Of a stretch of 64,000 bases of DNA, positions 17,055 to 25,950 are shown piece by piece (position 1 is the stretch's first letter; each line of letters opens with the position of its first letter). The notes beneath the pieces were generated by a model. That model worked only from the letters and a program-made list of their open reading frames with translations. It did not search any database and was not told where the DNA came from. Source of the DNA: Bradyrhizobium sp. Rc3b (GTDB taxonomy: Bacteria > Pseudomonadota > Alphaproteobacteria > Rhizobiales > Xanthobacteraceae); contig NZ_FOUS01000003.1 in the NCBI RefSeq assembly GCF_900114915.1, positions 372,001 through 436,000 on the forward strand. Reading direction: 5' to 3'. Both the position numbers and the translations under genes were made by a program.

Positions 17055-17981
17055 TCAGTAACCGCGAGTGCGATCGACACGCCCCGGCAACTCCTCGCCG
17101 CGACGGTGACGGTCGATGACATCGAGCACGAAATCGACGGCCGTGTCCGGCGTCGTCATGCTGGCATTGTGCGGCGTCAGCAGGATGCCCGGATGGCTCC
17201 AGAACGGATGTCCCTCAGGCAACGGCTCGGGTTCGGTGACATCGAGCACCGCGCCTGATAGCGCACCGCTGTCGAGGGCCGCGAGGAAATCGGCCTCGAT
17301 GAGATGCGGTCCTCGTCCGACATTGACGAGGGACGCACCGCGCGGCAGGCGCGCGAACAAATCCGCGTTGAGGATGCCGCGGGTCTCGTCGGTCAACGGC
17401 AGCAGGCAGACGAGGATGTCGCTCTGTGCGAGGAAATCTGGCAGCGCGTCTGCACCCACGTGGCAGGTCACGCCCTCGATCTCACGCGCCGAGCGATTCC
17501 ATCCCGAGAGCGGGAAGCCGAACACCTTGAGGCGTTCGAGCACGGCCTGGCCGAGCTGGCCAAGCCCCATCACGCCGACACGCCGCCGTTTCGCCGGCGT
17601 GATCCGGATCTCGCGCCAGACCTGCTGCTTCTGCTGATCGATGAACTGCAGGAGGTCGCGATGCAGACCGAGCACGGCCATGGTGACGTACTCCACCATG
17701 GTCTCGGCGATGCCGGGCTCCAGCATGCGGACAAGCGGAATGTGCGCGGGCACTTTCGTGGCATCGAACTGATCGACGCCAGCGCCGACCGAGAAGACCA
17801 GCTCGAGATTGGGAAACGTCGTCGCGATATCGTCAGGCGGCACCCACGCAACGAGATAGCGGACGTTGGCGGGATCGCCGATATCAGGCCAGAGCCGGAA
17901 TGGGACGTCGGGCGCACGCTCCGCGAAGAAGCGCGCCCATTCGGCACCGCGAACCATGTTGGCCTTGTAGAGAACGGTCAT
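17055..17981 (-). CDS. ghrA: Glyoxylate/hydroxypyruvate reductase A-like dehydrogenase
   Basis: A 308-residue D-2-hydroxyacid dehydrogenase that reduces glyoxylate or hydroxypyruvate with NAD(P)H. The coenzyme fold is marked by VGVMGLGQLGQAVLERL (about 145-160). The catalytic Arg is in NVGRGPHLIE (about 230), the Glu in DVTEPEPLPEGHPFW (about 258) and the His in LLTPHNASM (about 280), all in the expected order. The length fits GhrA. It is 8 bases downstream of the FAD oxidase gene on the same strand, and the two are likely co-transcribed; a D-amino acid or glycine-type oxidase would release 2-oxoacids such as glyoxylate, which this enzyme could remove (inference). Confidence 0.85.
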   Translation of the reverse strand: MTVLYKANMVRGAEWARFFAERAPDVPFRLWPDIGDPANVRYLVAWVPPDDIATTFPNLELVFSVGAGVDQFDATKVPAHIPLVRMLEPGIAETMVEYVTMAVLGLHRDLLQFIDQQKQQVWREIRITPAKRRRVGVMGLGQLGQAVLERLKVFGFPLSGWNRSAREIEGVTCHVGADALPDFLAQSDILVCLLPLTDETRGILNADLFARLPRGASLVNVGRGPHLIEADFLAALDSGALSGAVLDVTEPEPLPEGHPFWSHPGILLTPHNASMTTPDTAVDFVLDVIDRHRRGEELPGRVDRTRGY

Positions 17982-17989
17982 GCGAGCCC

Positions 17990-19318
17990 TCAGAACGGGC
18001 TGACCGGTGCGAGCCGGCGGCCGTCGATCATGCGCTTGTGGCTGTAGGCCGCGGGATCGACCAGCGGCGTGGTGCCGGTCACGATATCGGCGGCGAGCTT
18101 GCCTGCGGCGGGGCCGATGCCAAAGCCGTGGCCGGAGAATCCGGTCGCGAGGAAAAAGCCCGGCAAGGCGTCGACCGGCGAGATCACGGGGATCGTGTCC
18201 GGCGTGCAGTCGATGGTGCCGCCCCAGGCTTCCGCGATCTCGATGTCCTTGAGTTCAGGGTTGGCCTTGACCAATGAGGCGAGCGCAGCATTCACCAGCG
18301 ACATGTCGGGCTCGGGATCGCGCACGCGCTCGGTCTCGAACGGCGACGGCTTGTCAAAGCTCCAGCTGGTGCCGCGCACGATCTGGTCGATGAAGGACTT
18401 GCCCAACGACAGCTTCAGTCCGCTCTTGCGATGCAAATAGGTTGGCCAGAAGGTGCGCGCATAGCGGAACAGATCGGGCGACAGCTCGACCGTGCCGCGG
18501 TTGCGCAGCGCCAGCGTGAAGCCGCCGTCGAGGCGGCGGCGGACGCAGTAGAGATCGGTGCCCAGCGCGCCCGAGGTGATCTCCGGCCCCGGCGTGGTCC
18601 GGCAGGCGGTGGCGTTGACGAGGCCGATCGGCAGCTCGATGCCGTGACGGCGGCAGAACAGCGACGACCATGCGCCGCCCGACAGCAGCACGGACTGGGT
18701 GCGGATGGTGCCCTTCTCGGTGACGACGGCGCTGACCCGCCCACCGGTCGTCTCCAGTCCCCGCGCGGCGCAGCCCTGATGGATGGTGACGCCGTGCTTT
18801 CGCGCGGCGGTGGCCAGCGCGGGCACGGCCATCGACGGCTCGGCACGCCCGTCGCTCGGCGTATGTAGGCCGCCGACCCACTGGTCGGTATTGCCCGGCA
18901 TGCGCTCGGCAACCTCGGCCGGCGTCAGGACGGTGGAGTGGACCTGCATCTCGCGCGCGACCGCGGCCCAGCGCTCCCAGCTCGCAAGCTCGTCCTTGCT
19001 CTTGGTCAGGAACAGAACGCCGGTGCGGCGGAAGCCGGCATCGACGCCGGCGTCGTTCTGCATGTCCTCCCACAGCCGCAGCGCCTCGCGAGCCAGCGGG
19101 ATCTCCTCGCGCGCGCGGCCCTGCTGGCGGCACCAGCCCCAATTGCGGCTCGACTGCTCGCCGCCGACGTGGCCCTTCTCGACCAGCGCGACCGAGAGGC
19201 CCTTCTTCGCCAGATGATAGGCCGCGGAGACACCGATGACGCCGCCGCCGATGACGACGACATCGACCTGCTGCGGCAGGCGTTCGTCGCTGTTGATACG
19301 GTTGAGCGGCGGGGACAT
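17990..19318 (-). CDS. FAD-dependent oxidoreductase, glycine/D-amino acid oxidase family
   Basis: A 442-residue flavoenzyme of the DAO family. The N-terminal dinucleotide-binding motif VVVIGGGVIGVSAAYHLAKKG sits at about residues 18-38, followed by the FAD-ribose Glu (LVEKGHVGGEQSSRN). The C-terminal GFFLATGFSGHGFGIGPA is the classic closing flavin-contact motif. The ATG at 19318 has AGGAG 7 bases upstream and gives a sensible start; an earlier in-frame codon at 19351 is not supported. The enzyme oxidises an amine or imino acid to the imine, with release of a 2-oxoacid. It shares an apparent operon with the ghrA-like gene. The substrate is not known. Confidence 0.85.
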   Translation of the reverse strand: MSPPLNRINSDERLPQQVDVVVIGGGVIGVSAAYHLAKKGLSVALVEKGHVGGEQSSRNWGWCRQQGRAREEIPLAREALRLWEDMQNDAGVDAGFRRTGVLFLTKSKDELASWERWAAVAREMQVHSTVLTPAEVAERMPGNTDQWVGGLHTPSDGRAEPSMAVPALATAARKHGVTIHQGCAARGLETTGGRVSAVVTEKGTIRTQSVLLSGGAWSSLFCRRHGIELPIGLVNATACRTTPGPEITSGALGTDLYCVRRRLDGGFTLALRNRGTVELSPDLFRYARTFWPTYLHRKSGLKLSLGKSFIDQIVRGTSWSFDKPSPFETERVRDPEPDMSLVNAALASLVKANPELKDIEIAEAWGGTIDCTPDTIPVISPVDALPGFFLATGFSGHGFGIGPAAGKLAADIVTGTTPLVDPAAYSHKRMIDGRRLAPVSPF

Positions 19319-19554
19319 GGAGCACTCCTGGAGTTCAGTTCGAACGATCACGCCTCAGTACAGCTGTCAATCGCATTGCTTGTATGCGCGCCTCCTTGCC
19401 ATGCGATTCGCCCGCAGGTTGAGGCCGAAGAAAGGCTGGCGGCCGACACCACCGCAAATTGCCCCTCGACGCCGCCGCGCGGAGTCTGTAGCTCACATCA
19501 AAGCGGCACCCGGGACCGGGCGGCCAGTGCGGTAGTCTTCTTTGGTGGGAGACC

Positions 19555-21420
19555 ATGAAACTCAGGGGGCTTCTGACACTCGCGATGGCCGCACAGGTCG
19601 TGGTGACCGCGGCGGCCCTTCTCGCCTCCTATGCCGTGGCCGGACCCGGGTTCGGCATGGCCCAGATCGCAGCCTTAATCGCAAGCGCCGCCGTTGCCGC
19701 GCTGCTCGTGCACCTCTGCACGCGCGCGATCGAGAGATCGGAGGACAAGCGCGCCGCGGGACGATCGGCGGAAGACGCGCGAGCACGCACCGACGGCGCG
19801 CAGATGATGCAAGCCGTCATCAAGACCGCGCTCGATGCCTTCATTCAAATCGACGACAGCGGCGCCGTGCTGGAGTGGAGCTTTCAGGCGGAGGCCCTGA
19901 CCGGATGGACGCGCGAGGAGGCGCTCGGTGCCGACGTCGTCGACCTCATCGTCGCCGAGCCGCTGCGGGCCGCCTTCAGGCAGCGCATGGCGCGGCTGGT
20001 GCCGGAATTGTCGGACACGCCGTCCGGCCTGCGCTTCGAGCTCGCCCTGATCCACCGGAACGGCGACCAGATCCTGGCCGAGGCGTCCAGCACGGTGTTG
20101 CGGCTGGGTGGACGCGCCGTCATCAACACCTTCGTCAGGGACATCACCCAGAAACGCGCTGCCGAGGAGCAGCTAGTGCAGTCCCAGAAGATGGAGGCGG
20201 TCGGGCAGCTCACCGGCGGCATCGCACATGAATTCAACAACATGCTCACGGTGATCACAGGCACGATCGAGATCCTGGCCGACGCCGTCAGGGACAACCC
20301 GCCGCTTGCGACCATCACCAAGCTGATCAGCGAGGCCGCCGATCGCGGCGCCGCGCTGACCTCGAGCCTGCTGTCCTTTGCCCGCAAGCAGGCGCTGCAG
20401 CCGGCCGAGATCGACGTCAATGAGCTGCTGGAAGAGCTGGCAAAGCTGCTGCTGGCGACCTTCGACAAGAAGATCGAGATCGTGACCAGGCTCGACCGCA
20501 ACGTCTGGCTCGCCTATGCCGACCGCGGCCAGCTGAGCTCGGCGCTGCTCAACCTCGCGATCAACGCGCGCGACGCCATGCTGGACGCCGGCAGGCTGAC
20601 GCTGACGACGCGCAACGTCGTGTTCGGCGTGCGCGAGGCCGTCGCGGTCGGCGCCGGCTATGCCGGCGACTATGTCGAGATCGAGATTGCCGACACCGGC
20701 ACCGGCATTCCGCAGGCCATCCTGGAGCGGATCTTCGATCCGTTCTTCTCCACCAAGGACGTCGGCAAGGGCACGGGACTCGGGCTCAGCATGGTGTTCG
20801 GTTTCGTCAAGCAGTCCGGCGGCGGCATCAAGGTCGCCTCCGAAGAAGGACGCGGCACGATCTTCACGCTCTATTTGCCGAAGGCGGAGGCGAGCGCGCT
20901 GCGCCCGACCGGCTATGACGACCGCAAGATCGTGGGCGGCAGGGAAACCGTCCTCTGCGTCGAAGACGACCGCGACGTCCGCCAATACGTCACGGTCCAG
21001 CTCCAAGGTCTCGGCTACAAGGTCATCCCGGCCGCCAATGCGAACGAGGCGCTCGCGATTGCGGCCGAAGGCAGGTCCTTCGACCTGCTCTTCACCGACA
21101 TCGTGATGGCCGGCGGCATGAATGGACGCGAGCTCGCCGAGCAGATGGTGGCGGCGCGCCCCTCTCTTCGGGTGCTGTTCACGTCGGGCTACGCCTACGA
21201 TTCGCTGCACGCGCAGGGACGTGCGACGATGGGCGCGCCGCTCTTGAGAAAGCCTTACCGCAAGGCCGAGCTCGCCCGCATGCTGCGCCGCTGCCTCGAC
21301 ACCGCCGTCGATTCCGCCGGCGACGCGATCCCGACGCCCTATTCGGTGCAGGCTGATGTCGAGGCGTTCCTGCGCAGACAGGCGGCCGACGATAACGGCA
21401 CGATGCGGCCGCGGAAATAG
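19555..21420 (+). CDS. Hybrid sensor histidine kinase with PAS and receiver domain
   Basis: A 621-residue signalling protein. Two N-terminal membrane helices (about 4-23 and 36-57) are joined by a very short loop, so there is no periplasmic sensor. Next come a PAS domain (about 85-200), a histidine kinase core with the phosphorylated His in GGIAHEFNNML (about 222-232), the ATP-binding N, G1 and G2 boxes (NLAINARDAM, DTGTGIP, GTGLGLSMV), and a C-terminal receiver domain (about 465-590) with the phospho-accepting Asp in LLFTDIVM and the Lys in LLRKPY. The ATG is preceded by GGTGGGAG. No response regulator is adjacent. The signal is probably cytoplasmic and read by PAS. Confidence 0.9.
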   Translation: MKLRGLLTLAMAAQVVVTAAALLASYAVAGPGFGMAQIAALIASAAVAALLVHLCTRAIERSEDKRAAGRSAEDARARTDGAQMMQAVIKTALDAFIQIDDSGAVLEWSFQAEALTGWTREEALGADVVDLIVAEPLRAAFRQRMARLVPELSDTPSGLRFELALIHRNGDQILAEASSTVLRLGGRAVINTFVRDITQKRAAEEQLVQSQKMEAVGQLTGGIAHEFNNMLTVITGTIEILADAVRDNPPLATITKLISEAADRGAALTSSLLSFARKQALQPAEIDVNELLEELAKLLLATFDKKIEIVTRLDRNVWLAYADRGQLSSALLNLAINARDAMLDAGRLTLTTRNVVFGVREAVAVGAGYAGDYVEIEIADTGTGIPQAILERIFDPFFSTKDVGKGTGLGLSMVFGFVKQSGGGIKVASEEGRGTIFTLYLPKAEASALRPTGYDDRKIVGGRETVLCVEDDRDVRQYVTVQLQGLGYKVIPAANANEALAIAAEGRSFDLLFTDIVMAGGMNGRELAEQMVAARPSLRVLFTSGYAYDSLHAQGRATMGAPLLRKPYRKAELARMLRRCLDTAVDSAGDAIPTPYSVQADVEAFLRRQAADDNGTMRPRK

Positions 21421-21430
21421 CTCTCTCGCG

Positions 21431-22456
21431 CTAGCTCAATCGTCGCCGCAGCGTCGCCGACGGCGTCTCGCCGAATTTTTCGCGGTAGGCGCCGGCCATG
21501 CGGCTGAGATGGGTGAAGCCGAGATCGAAGGCGATCTCGGTGATGGAGGCATCGGGCGCGGCCTGCGCCAGGCGGGCGTGCAGACCGGCGAGGCGCATGT
21601 CGAGCAGCATCTGCGAGATCGACAGGCCGAAGTGACGGCGGAAGCCGAGCTGGAGCGCGCGGATGCCGATGCCGGCGGCACAGGCGAGCTGTGCAAGGTC
21701 GAGCGGCTCGCCGGCATTGTCCGCAAGATGGTCCCGCGCCGCGCGGAGCGCGCGCGGCAGCCGCTCGGCCTGCCCCGAAAACGTTTGAATCGCATCCGAC
21801 AGGCCATGGCGCTGACCGTTGAGCAGGTGATCGAGCAGCAGCTCGCGCCAATCGGCCATCGCGACCGCCGACAGCCGGCCGGAGGGACCGAGACGTTCGG
21901 CGAGCTTCATCAACTCGGCGAGACTACCGCGCAAGGCGCGCCCGGCCGGCGCCTCCAAATCGATCACGGGATCGAACTCGACCGTGCCTGACGCCCTGCC
22001 CGACAGCGCCGCGGCGCGCTGCTCGACCATGCGGCGGTCAAACAGCAGGATCGCCTGCGCGCAGTCGCGCCACATCATCCGGGTCGGGATCGTCGGCGAC
22101 AGCAGCGACGCCGTCCGCTCCGGCGCGGCGTCGAGCTCGGTCGTGCCGGCGCGAATATAGGCCGTGCCGGTGAGCGGGACCTGCACCAGGAAGAAGCGCT
22201 CGAGGCAGCCCGGATCGATGCCGACCGATCCGCCATAGGCCACGTAATTGATGGAAAAGCCGTCGAAGCCGGCGCAATTGTGCCGGGCGGAGAAGCCGGC
22301 CGCGCGCGCCTGTGCCGGCTTGAGATCGTGCGGGCAGAAGATGCGCCCGATCTGTTCGGCCGCTTCGTCGACATCGTCGGTGGTGACGCGGGCGAAATCC
22401 GCGAGCCGTTCGGCCGCAGGCGCCCTTGCGCTCATTTCCAGCACGGCTGCGAACAT
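21431..22456 (-). CDS. AraC-family transcriptional regulator
   Basis: A 341-residue regulator with an N-terminal AraC-binding-like domain (about 1-200) and a C-terminal double helix-turn-helix (about 235-338; LDLAQLACAAGIGIRALQLGF and ITEIAFDLGFTHLSRMAGAYREKFG). The layout matches the AraC_binding_2/activator group that controls aromatic or oxygenase pathways. It is transcribed away from the cupin and flavin monooxygenase genes across a 188-base gap, so those are its most likely targets. It converges with the hybrid kinase gene, with only 10 bases between the stops. Confidence 0.85.
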   Translation of the reverse strand: MFAAVLEMSARAPAAERLADFARVTTDDVDEAAEQIGRIFCPHDLKPAQARAAGFSARHNCAGFDGFSINYVAYGGSVGIDPGCLERFFLVQVPLTGTAYIRAGTTELDAAPERTASLLSPTIPTRMMWRDCAQAILLFDRRMVEQRAAALSGRASGTVEFDPVIDLEAPAGRALRGSLAELMKLAERLGPSGRLSAVAMADWRELLLDHLLNGQRHGLSDAIQTFSGQAERLPRALRAARDHLADNAGEPLDLAQLACAAGIGIRALQLGFRRHFGLSISQMLLDMRLAGLHARLAQAAPDASITEIAFDLGFTHLSRMAGAYREKFGETPSATLRRRLS

Positions 22457-22644
22457 GGTTGACCACGCTTCGCGTCACGGAATTGCTTTAAGCCTATAAT
22501 AGTTCCCCGGACGCGGAAAGGGCCGGCGTCGGCAAAATCGTCATGCTGCAGGGCAACAGGCGCTCGCGGATTCGTTTAGCGGATAGACAGGCGACCCATT
22601 GTTGACTGAAGCTCCATCCTCGCCGGAATCCATGGGAGAGCGCC

Positions 22645-23124
22645 ATGACTGCACCTGAAAAGTCTGCACCTGAAAAGACTGCACTCGAAAAGGGCATTAC
22701 CGCCGCTGGCACAGGCTACGGCGGCAAGAGCTGGAACATTCTGGGCCAGGTCTACTTCCCCAAGGCCGTCACCGACTCCACCTTTGCATTCGAAACCAAC
22801 AGCGATCCCGGCCAGTTCGTCCCGGTGCACATCCATCCGACCCAGGACGAATTCATCCTGGTGCAGGAGGGCACGCTCGACCTCAAGCTCGATGGCAAAT
22901 GGGTCAAGGCCCATGCCGGCGACCTCGTGCGCATGCCGCGCGGCATTCCGCACGGCTATTTCAACAAGTCCGATAAGCCGTGCCGCGCGCTGTTCTGGGT
23001 CTCGCCGATGCAGAAGCTGGAGGCGCTGTTCAACCAGCTGCACAATCTGACCGACCCTGCCGAGGTCGTGCGCATCTCGGCGCTGCACGAGGTCGACTTC
23101 CTGCCGCCCGAGGCCAACGACTAG
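22645..23124 (+). CDS. Cupin-domain protein
   Basis: A 159-residue protein with one double-stranded beta-helix. The metal-binding cupin motif 1 reads PVHIHPTQDEFILVQEG (about 58-75; two His and one Glu) and motif 2 reads DLVRMPRGIPHGYFNKS (about 95-110; one His). The N-terminus carries a short Lys/Glu/Ala direct repeat (APEKSAPEKT). Cupins of this size include small dioxygenases, isomerases and binding proteins; no substrate can be named. It heads a likely unit with the flavin monooxygenase, about 110 bases downstream. Confidence 0.82.
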   Translation: MTAPEKSAPEKTALEKGITAAGTGYGGKSWNILGQVYFPKAVTDSTFAFETNSDPGQFVPVHIHPTQDEFILVQEGTLDLKLDGKWVKAHAGDLVRMPRGIPHGYFNKSDKPCRALFWVSPMQKLEALFNQLHNLTDPAEVVRISALHEVDFLPPEAND

Positions 23125-23232
23125 GCACGGGCCCCTCGTCCACTTTCATCTGCTTGCAGCTCCGCCGGCCGCGCCTTGCGGCCGAACGTGGCCGCTTGCC
23201 CGCGGAAAACACATCGATTGCGAGCCAATCCC

Positions 23233-24723
23233 ATGGTCAGCCCCAAGCATGTCTGCGTGATCGGCGCCGGCGTCTCCGGCCTTGCTGCCGCCAAGGCGTT
23301 CTCCAGCCGCAGCCACCGCGTCACCATCGTCGAGCGCAGCGCCGATCTCGGCGGCGTCTGGGAGCCGGCGCGCTCCTACCCTGATGTGCAGACCCAGAGC
23401 CCGAAGGAGCTCTACCGCTACACCGACCGCGCCATGCCGGAGGCCTATCCGGAATGGCCGACCGGGCCCCAGGTTCACGCCTATCTCACCGACTATGCCA
23501 AGAGTTTCGGTCTCGACCGCATGCTGCGCCTCGGCACCGAGGTCGCCGGCATGGCACGCCGCACCGACGGCAAGCCCGGCTGGACGCTCGCGCTGAGGAC
23601 CAAGGACGGCACGAGCACGAGCGAGGATTTCGATTTCGTCGCGGTCTGCACCGGGCAGTTCAACGAGCCGCGCGAGCTGCATTGCCCCGGCGAGGACGCC
23701 TTTCTCGCACAGGGCGGGCAGATCCTGCATTCGTCGAAATACGGCGATCCCACGCTGGCGAAAGGACGCCGCGTGGTCGTACTCGGCGGCTCGAAGTCCG
23801 CGACCGACATCGCCGTCAACGCGGTGAAATCGGGCGCGCGCGAGGTCACCATCGTGATGCGCGAGCCGGTCTGGCGCATTCCCTATTTCATCGGCGGCCT
23901 CGTGAACTTCAAGCGCATCCTCTACATCCGCGCGCAGGAGGAGATGTTTCCGGGCTGGGGCATCGGCGCGATGACGCGGCTCGCGCACCGCATCGCCGCG
24001 CCGCTGGTGTGGGCGAACTGGCGCGGGCTGGAGAGCCTGCTCAAGGCGCAGCTCAAGCTCGGCCGCTGCAAGATGGTGCCGAAGGAGCGGATCGAGGATG
24101 GCGTCAACTGCTCGGTGCCGATCGCAACGCCGGGTTTCTACCCGATGGTCGCCGACGGCCGCATCAAGGCGGTGTTCGGCACCTTCGGCCATTATGACGG
24201 CGACAGCATCGTGATGAGCGGCGGCGAGCGCATGAGCGTCGACGTCGCGGTGCTCGCGATCGGCTACAAGCTCGGCGTGCCGTTCCTGCCCGCGGCCTAC
24301 GAGCAGAAGCTGGTCGATTCCGACGGGCAGTACCGGCTCTACCGCCTGATCGCCAACCCTGACCTGCCCGAGCTCGGCTTCGTCGGCTTCAACTCGTCGT
24401 TCTGCACCGTGCTCTGCGCCGACCTCGCCGCCAACTGGCTGGTACGCTATGCCGACGGCCAGCTCGCCAACCAGCCGACGGCGCGGCAGATGCACGACAA
24501 CATCGAGATGATGCTGCACTTCAAGCGTGTCGAGCGGCCGGCCGCGGGCGTCTATGGCGGTCTCTGCGTCGCGCCCTATCACTACCGCCATTTCGACGAG
24601 CTGATGGCCGACATCGGCACCAAGAACCAGAAGACCGGCGGGCTCAAGGGGCGCTTCCAGCCGCCGGATGCGGATGCCTATGCGAAATTCCTGGCGACGG
24701 CGCCCGACTATCGCGCGACCTGA
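23233..24723 (+). CDS. Flavin-containing monooxygenase
   Basis: A 496-residue flavoprotein that uses NADPH and oxygen to oxygenate a soft nucleophile or ketone. The FAD motif CVIGAGVSGLAAAKAF is at residues 7-22, with GGVWEPARSYP just after. The FMO signature region reads GGQILHSSKYGD (about 170), a shortened form of F-x-G-x-x-x-H-x-x-x-Y. The NADPH motif is VVVLGGSKSATDIA (about 185-198). The ATG at MVSPKH is chosen; a TTG at 23176 would add 19 residues with a poor coding look. Its position after the cupin and opposite the AraC gene suggests a regulated catabolic step. The substrate is unknown. Confidence 0.85.
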   Translation: MVSPKHVCVIGAGVSGLAAAKAFSSRSHRVTIVERSADLGGVWEPARSYPDVQTQSPKELYRYTDRAMPEAYPEWPTGPQVHAYLTDYAKSFGLDRMLRLGTEVAGMARRTDGKPGWTLALRTKDGTSTSEDFDFVAVCTGQFNEPRELHCPGEDAFLAQGGQILHSSKYGDPTLAKGRRVVVLGGSKSATDIAVNAVKSGAREVTIVMREPVWRIPYFIGGLVNFKRILYIRAQEEMFPGWGIGAMTRLAHRIAAPLVWANWRGLESLLKAQLKLGRCKMVPKERIEDGVNCSVPIATPGFYPMVADGRIKAVFGTFGHYDGDSIVMSGGERMSVDVAVLAIGYKLGVPFLPAAYEQKLVDSDGQYRLYRLIANPDLPELGFVGFNSSFCTVLCADLAANWLVRYADGQLANQPTARQMHDNIEMMLHFKRVERPAAGVYGGLCVAPYHYRHFDELMADIGTKNQKTGGLKGRFQPPDADAYAKFLATAPDYRAT

Positions 24724-24817
24724 GCAGAAGAATTGCGGCTGAGCGGGATTTGCATCTCGCCAGCCCTAGCCTCCAATGCTTACGATCTCCCTGGCATCGA
24801 ATCGATGGGAAACGGCC

Positions 24818-25885
24818 ATGGGATCCAGACGTCTCGCCGCCCTTGCGGCTGTTGCCTTCATCGTCGCGGCGCCCGCCGTCGGACAACAGCGCGCGCTCAC
24901 GCCTCGCCAATCCGAGGCGGTCGCCACCTATGAGCGGGCGCTCGGCGATTTCAAGTCGATCCTCGCCGAGCGTCGGCGCCAGATCGATGCGAAGCAGCCG
25001 CTGCCGAATCTCCCTGGACAGGCGCTCTATCTCGCCCGCGTCGCCGTGATCAGTTCTTACAAGGATCTCACCGACGCCATGCCGTCACGGATCGGCAGGC
25101 CCAACAAGTTCGAGATTCCTCCGGCCTATTTCGATGCCGACATCGAGCCGCTGATCGACGAATATTCAAAACTGTTCGACGTCATGGAGGCGCCGCCGGC
25201 GAATGCCCAGAACTCGCCGACGCCGTTCAAGGACGTCGTCGATCTCGCGACAGTGATCGCACGCGCCAAGGGGCTTGCGCCCGCCCACGCCGACGCTGCG
25301 GGGCGCATCAGCCTCGGGCTGTTCTTTGCCGAGACCAACGGCAAGCAGAACGTCCGCAACGGACGCTCGAACACCTATATGGGCAGCTTCCAGACCGGCC
25401 CCTCAGAGGATCGCAACGGCCGCAGGAAATGGGAGGCCATCAAGGGCGAGATTGCGGCGATCGATCCGGGCTTGAGCGCGCGCGACGACAAGGAGGAGGC
25501 GCGGGCCCGCGGCACCGATCACCGCTTCAACCACTGGACCAATGTGCGCGACGGGCTGATGAATGCGCATGCGGATGTGTTCCGCGAGATCCCTGGAATC
25601 GTGAAGACGCTGCCCGACCCGATCGACCAGATGAAGCTGTTCGAATTGATTCAGATCGTGCCCACCCCGACGAGATCGGCGCTCAAGTCGGGCGATCTCT
25701 TGAACTACAGGGTGTCTAGCCCGACGATCATGAAGCATCTGCGCAACAACAGCATCTTTGCTTTCGGACAGGCCGACCGGGCGCGCAGCTCGGCAAGCTT
25801 CCGCGAGATCCTCGCCGCGATGTGGCTGTTCAACCGCAAGTTCGAGAAGGCGATGGCGAAATACGCGGAGATCAAGCCGCGCTAA
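24818..25885 (+). CDS. Secreted protein, possibly lysozyme-like
   Basis: A 355-residue protein with a signal peptide (MGSRRLAALAAVAFIVAAPAVG, cleavage about residue 22). The middle part reads ISLGLFFAETNGKQN, then NTYMGSFQTGPSEDRNG, which resembles the Glu-x(n)-Ser/Tyr-x-Gly-x-x-Gln arrangement of lytic transglycosylases and lysozymes, but the match is loose. The C-terminal 100 residues are helical and basic. The start is the ATG with GGGAA upstream, just before the signal peptide. No clear family; the wall-degrading idea is a guess. It is followed 65 bases later by the epimerase-like gene. Confidence 0.7.
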   Translation: MGSRRLAALAAVAFIVAAPAVGQQRALTPRQSEAVATYERALGDFKSILAERRRQIDAKQPLPNLPGQALYLARVAVISSYKDLTDAMPSRIGRPNKFEIPPAYFDADIEPLIDEYSKLFDVMEAPPANAQNSPTPFKDVVDLATVIARAKGLAPAHADAAGRISLGLFFAETNGKQNVRNGRSNTYMGSFQTGPSEDRNGRRKWEAIKGEIAAIDPGLSARDDKEEARARGTDHRFNHWTNVRDGLMNAHADVFREIPGIVKTLPDPIDQMKLFELIQIVPTPTRSALKSGDLLNYRVSSPTIMKHLRNNSIFAFGQADRARSSASFREILAAMWLFNRKFEKAMAKYAEIKPR

Positions 25886-25950
25886 CGATCGGTTGCAAAT
25901 GCTACCGGAAATTGTAGCCTCGCGATCTCATCGACGGCACGGACAATGTC

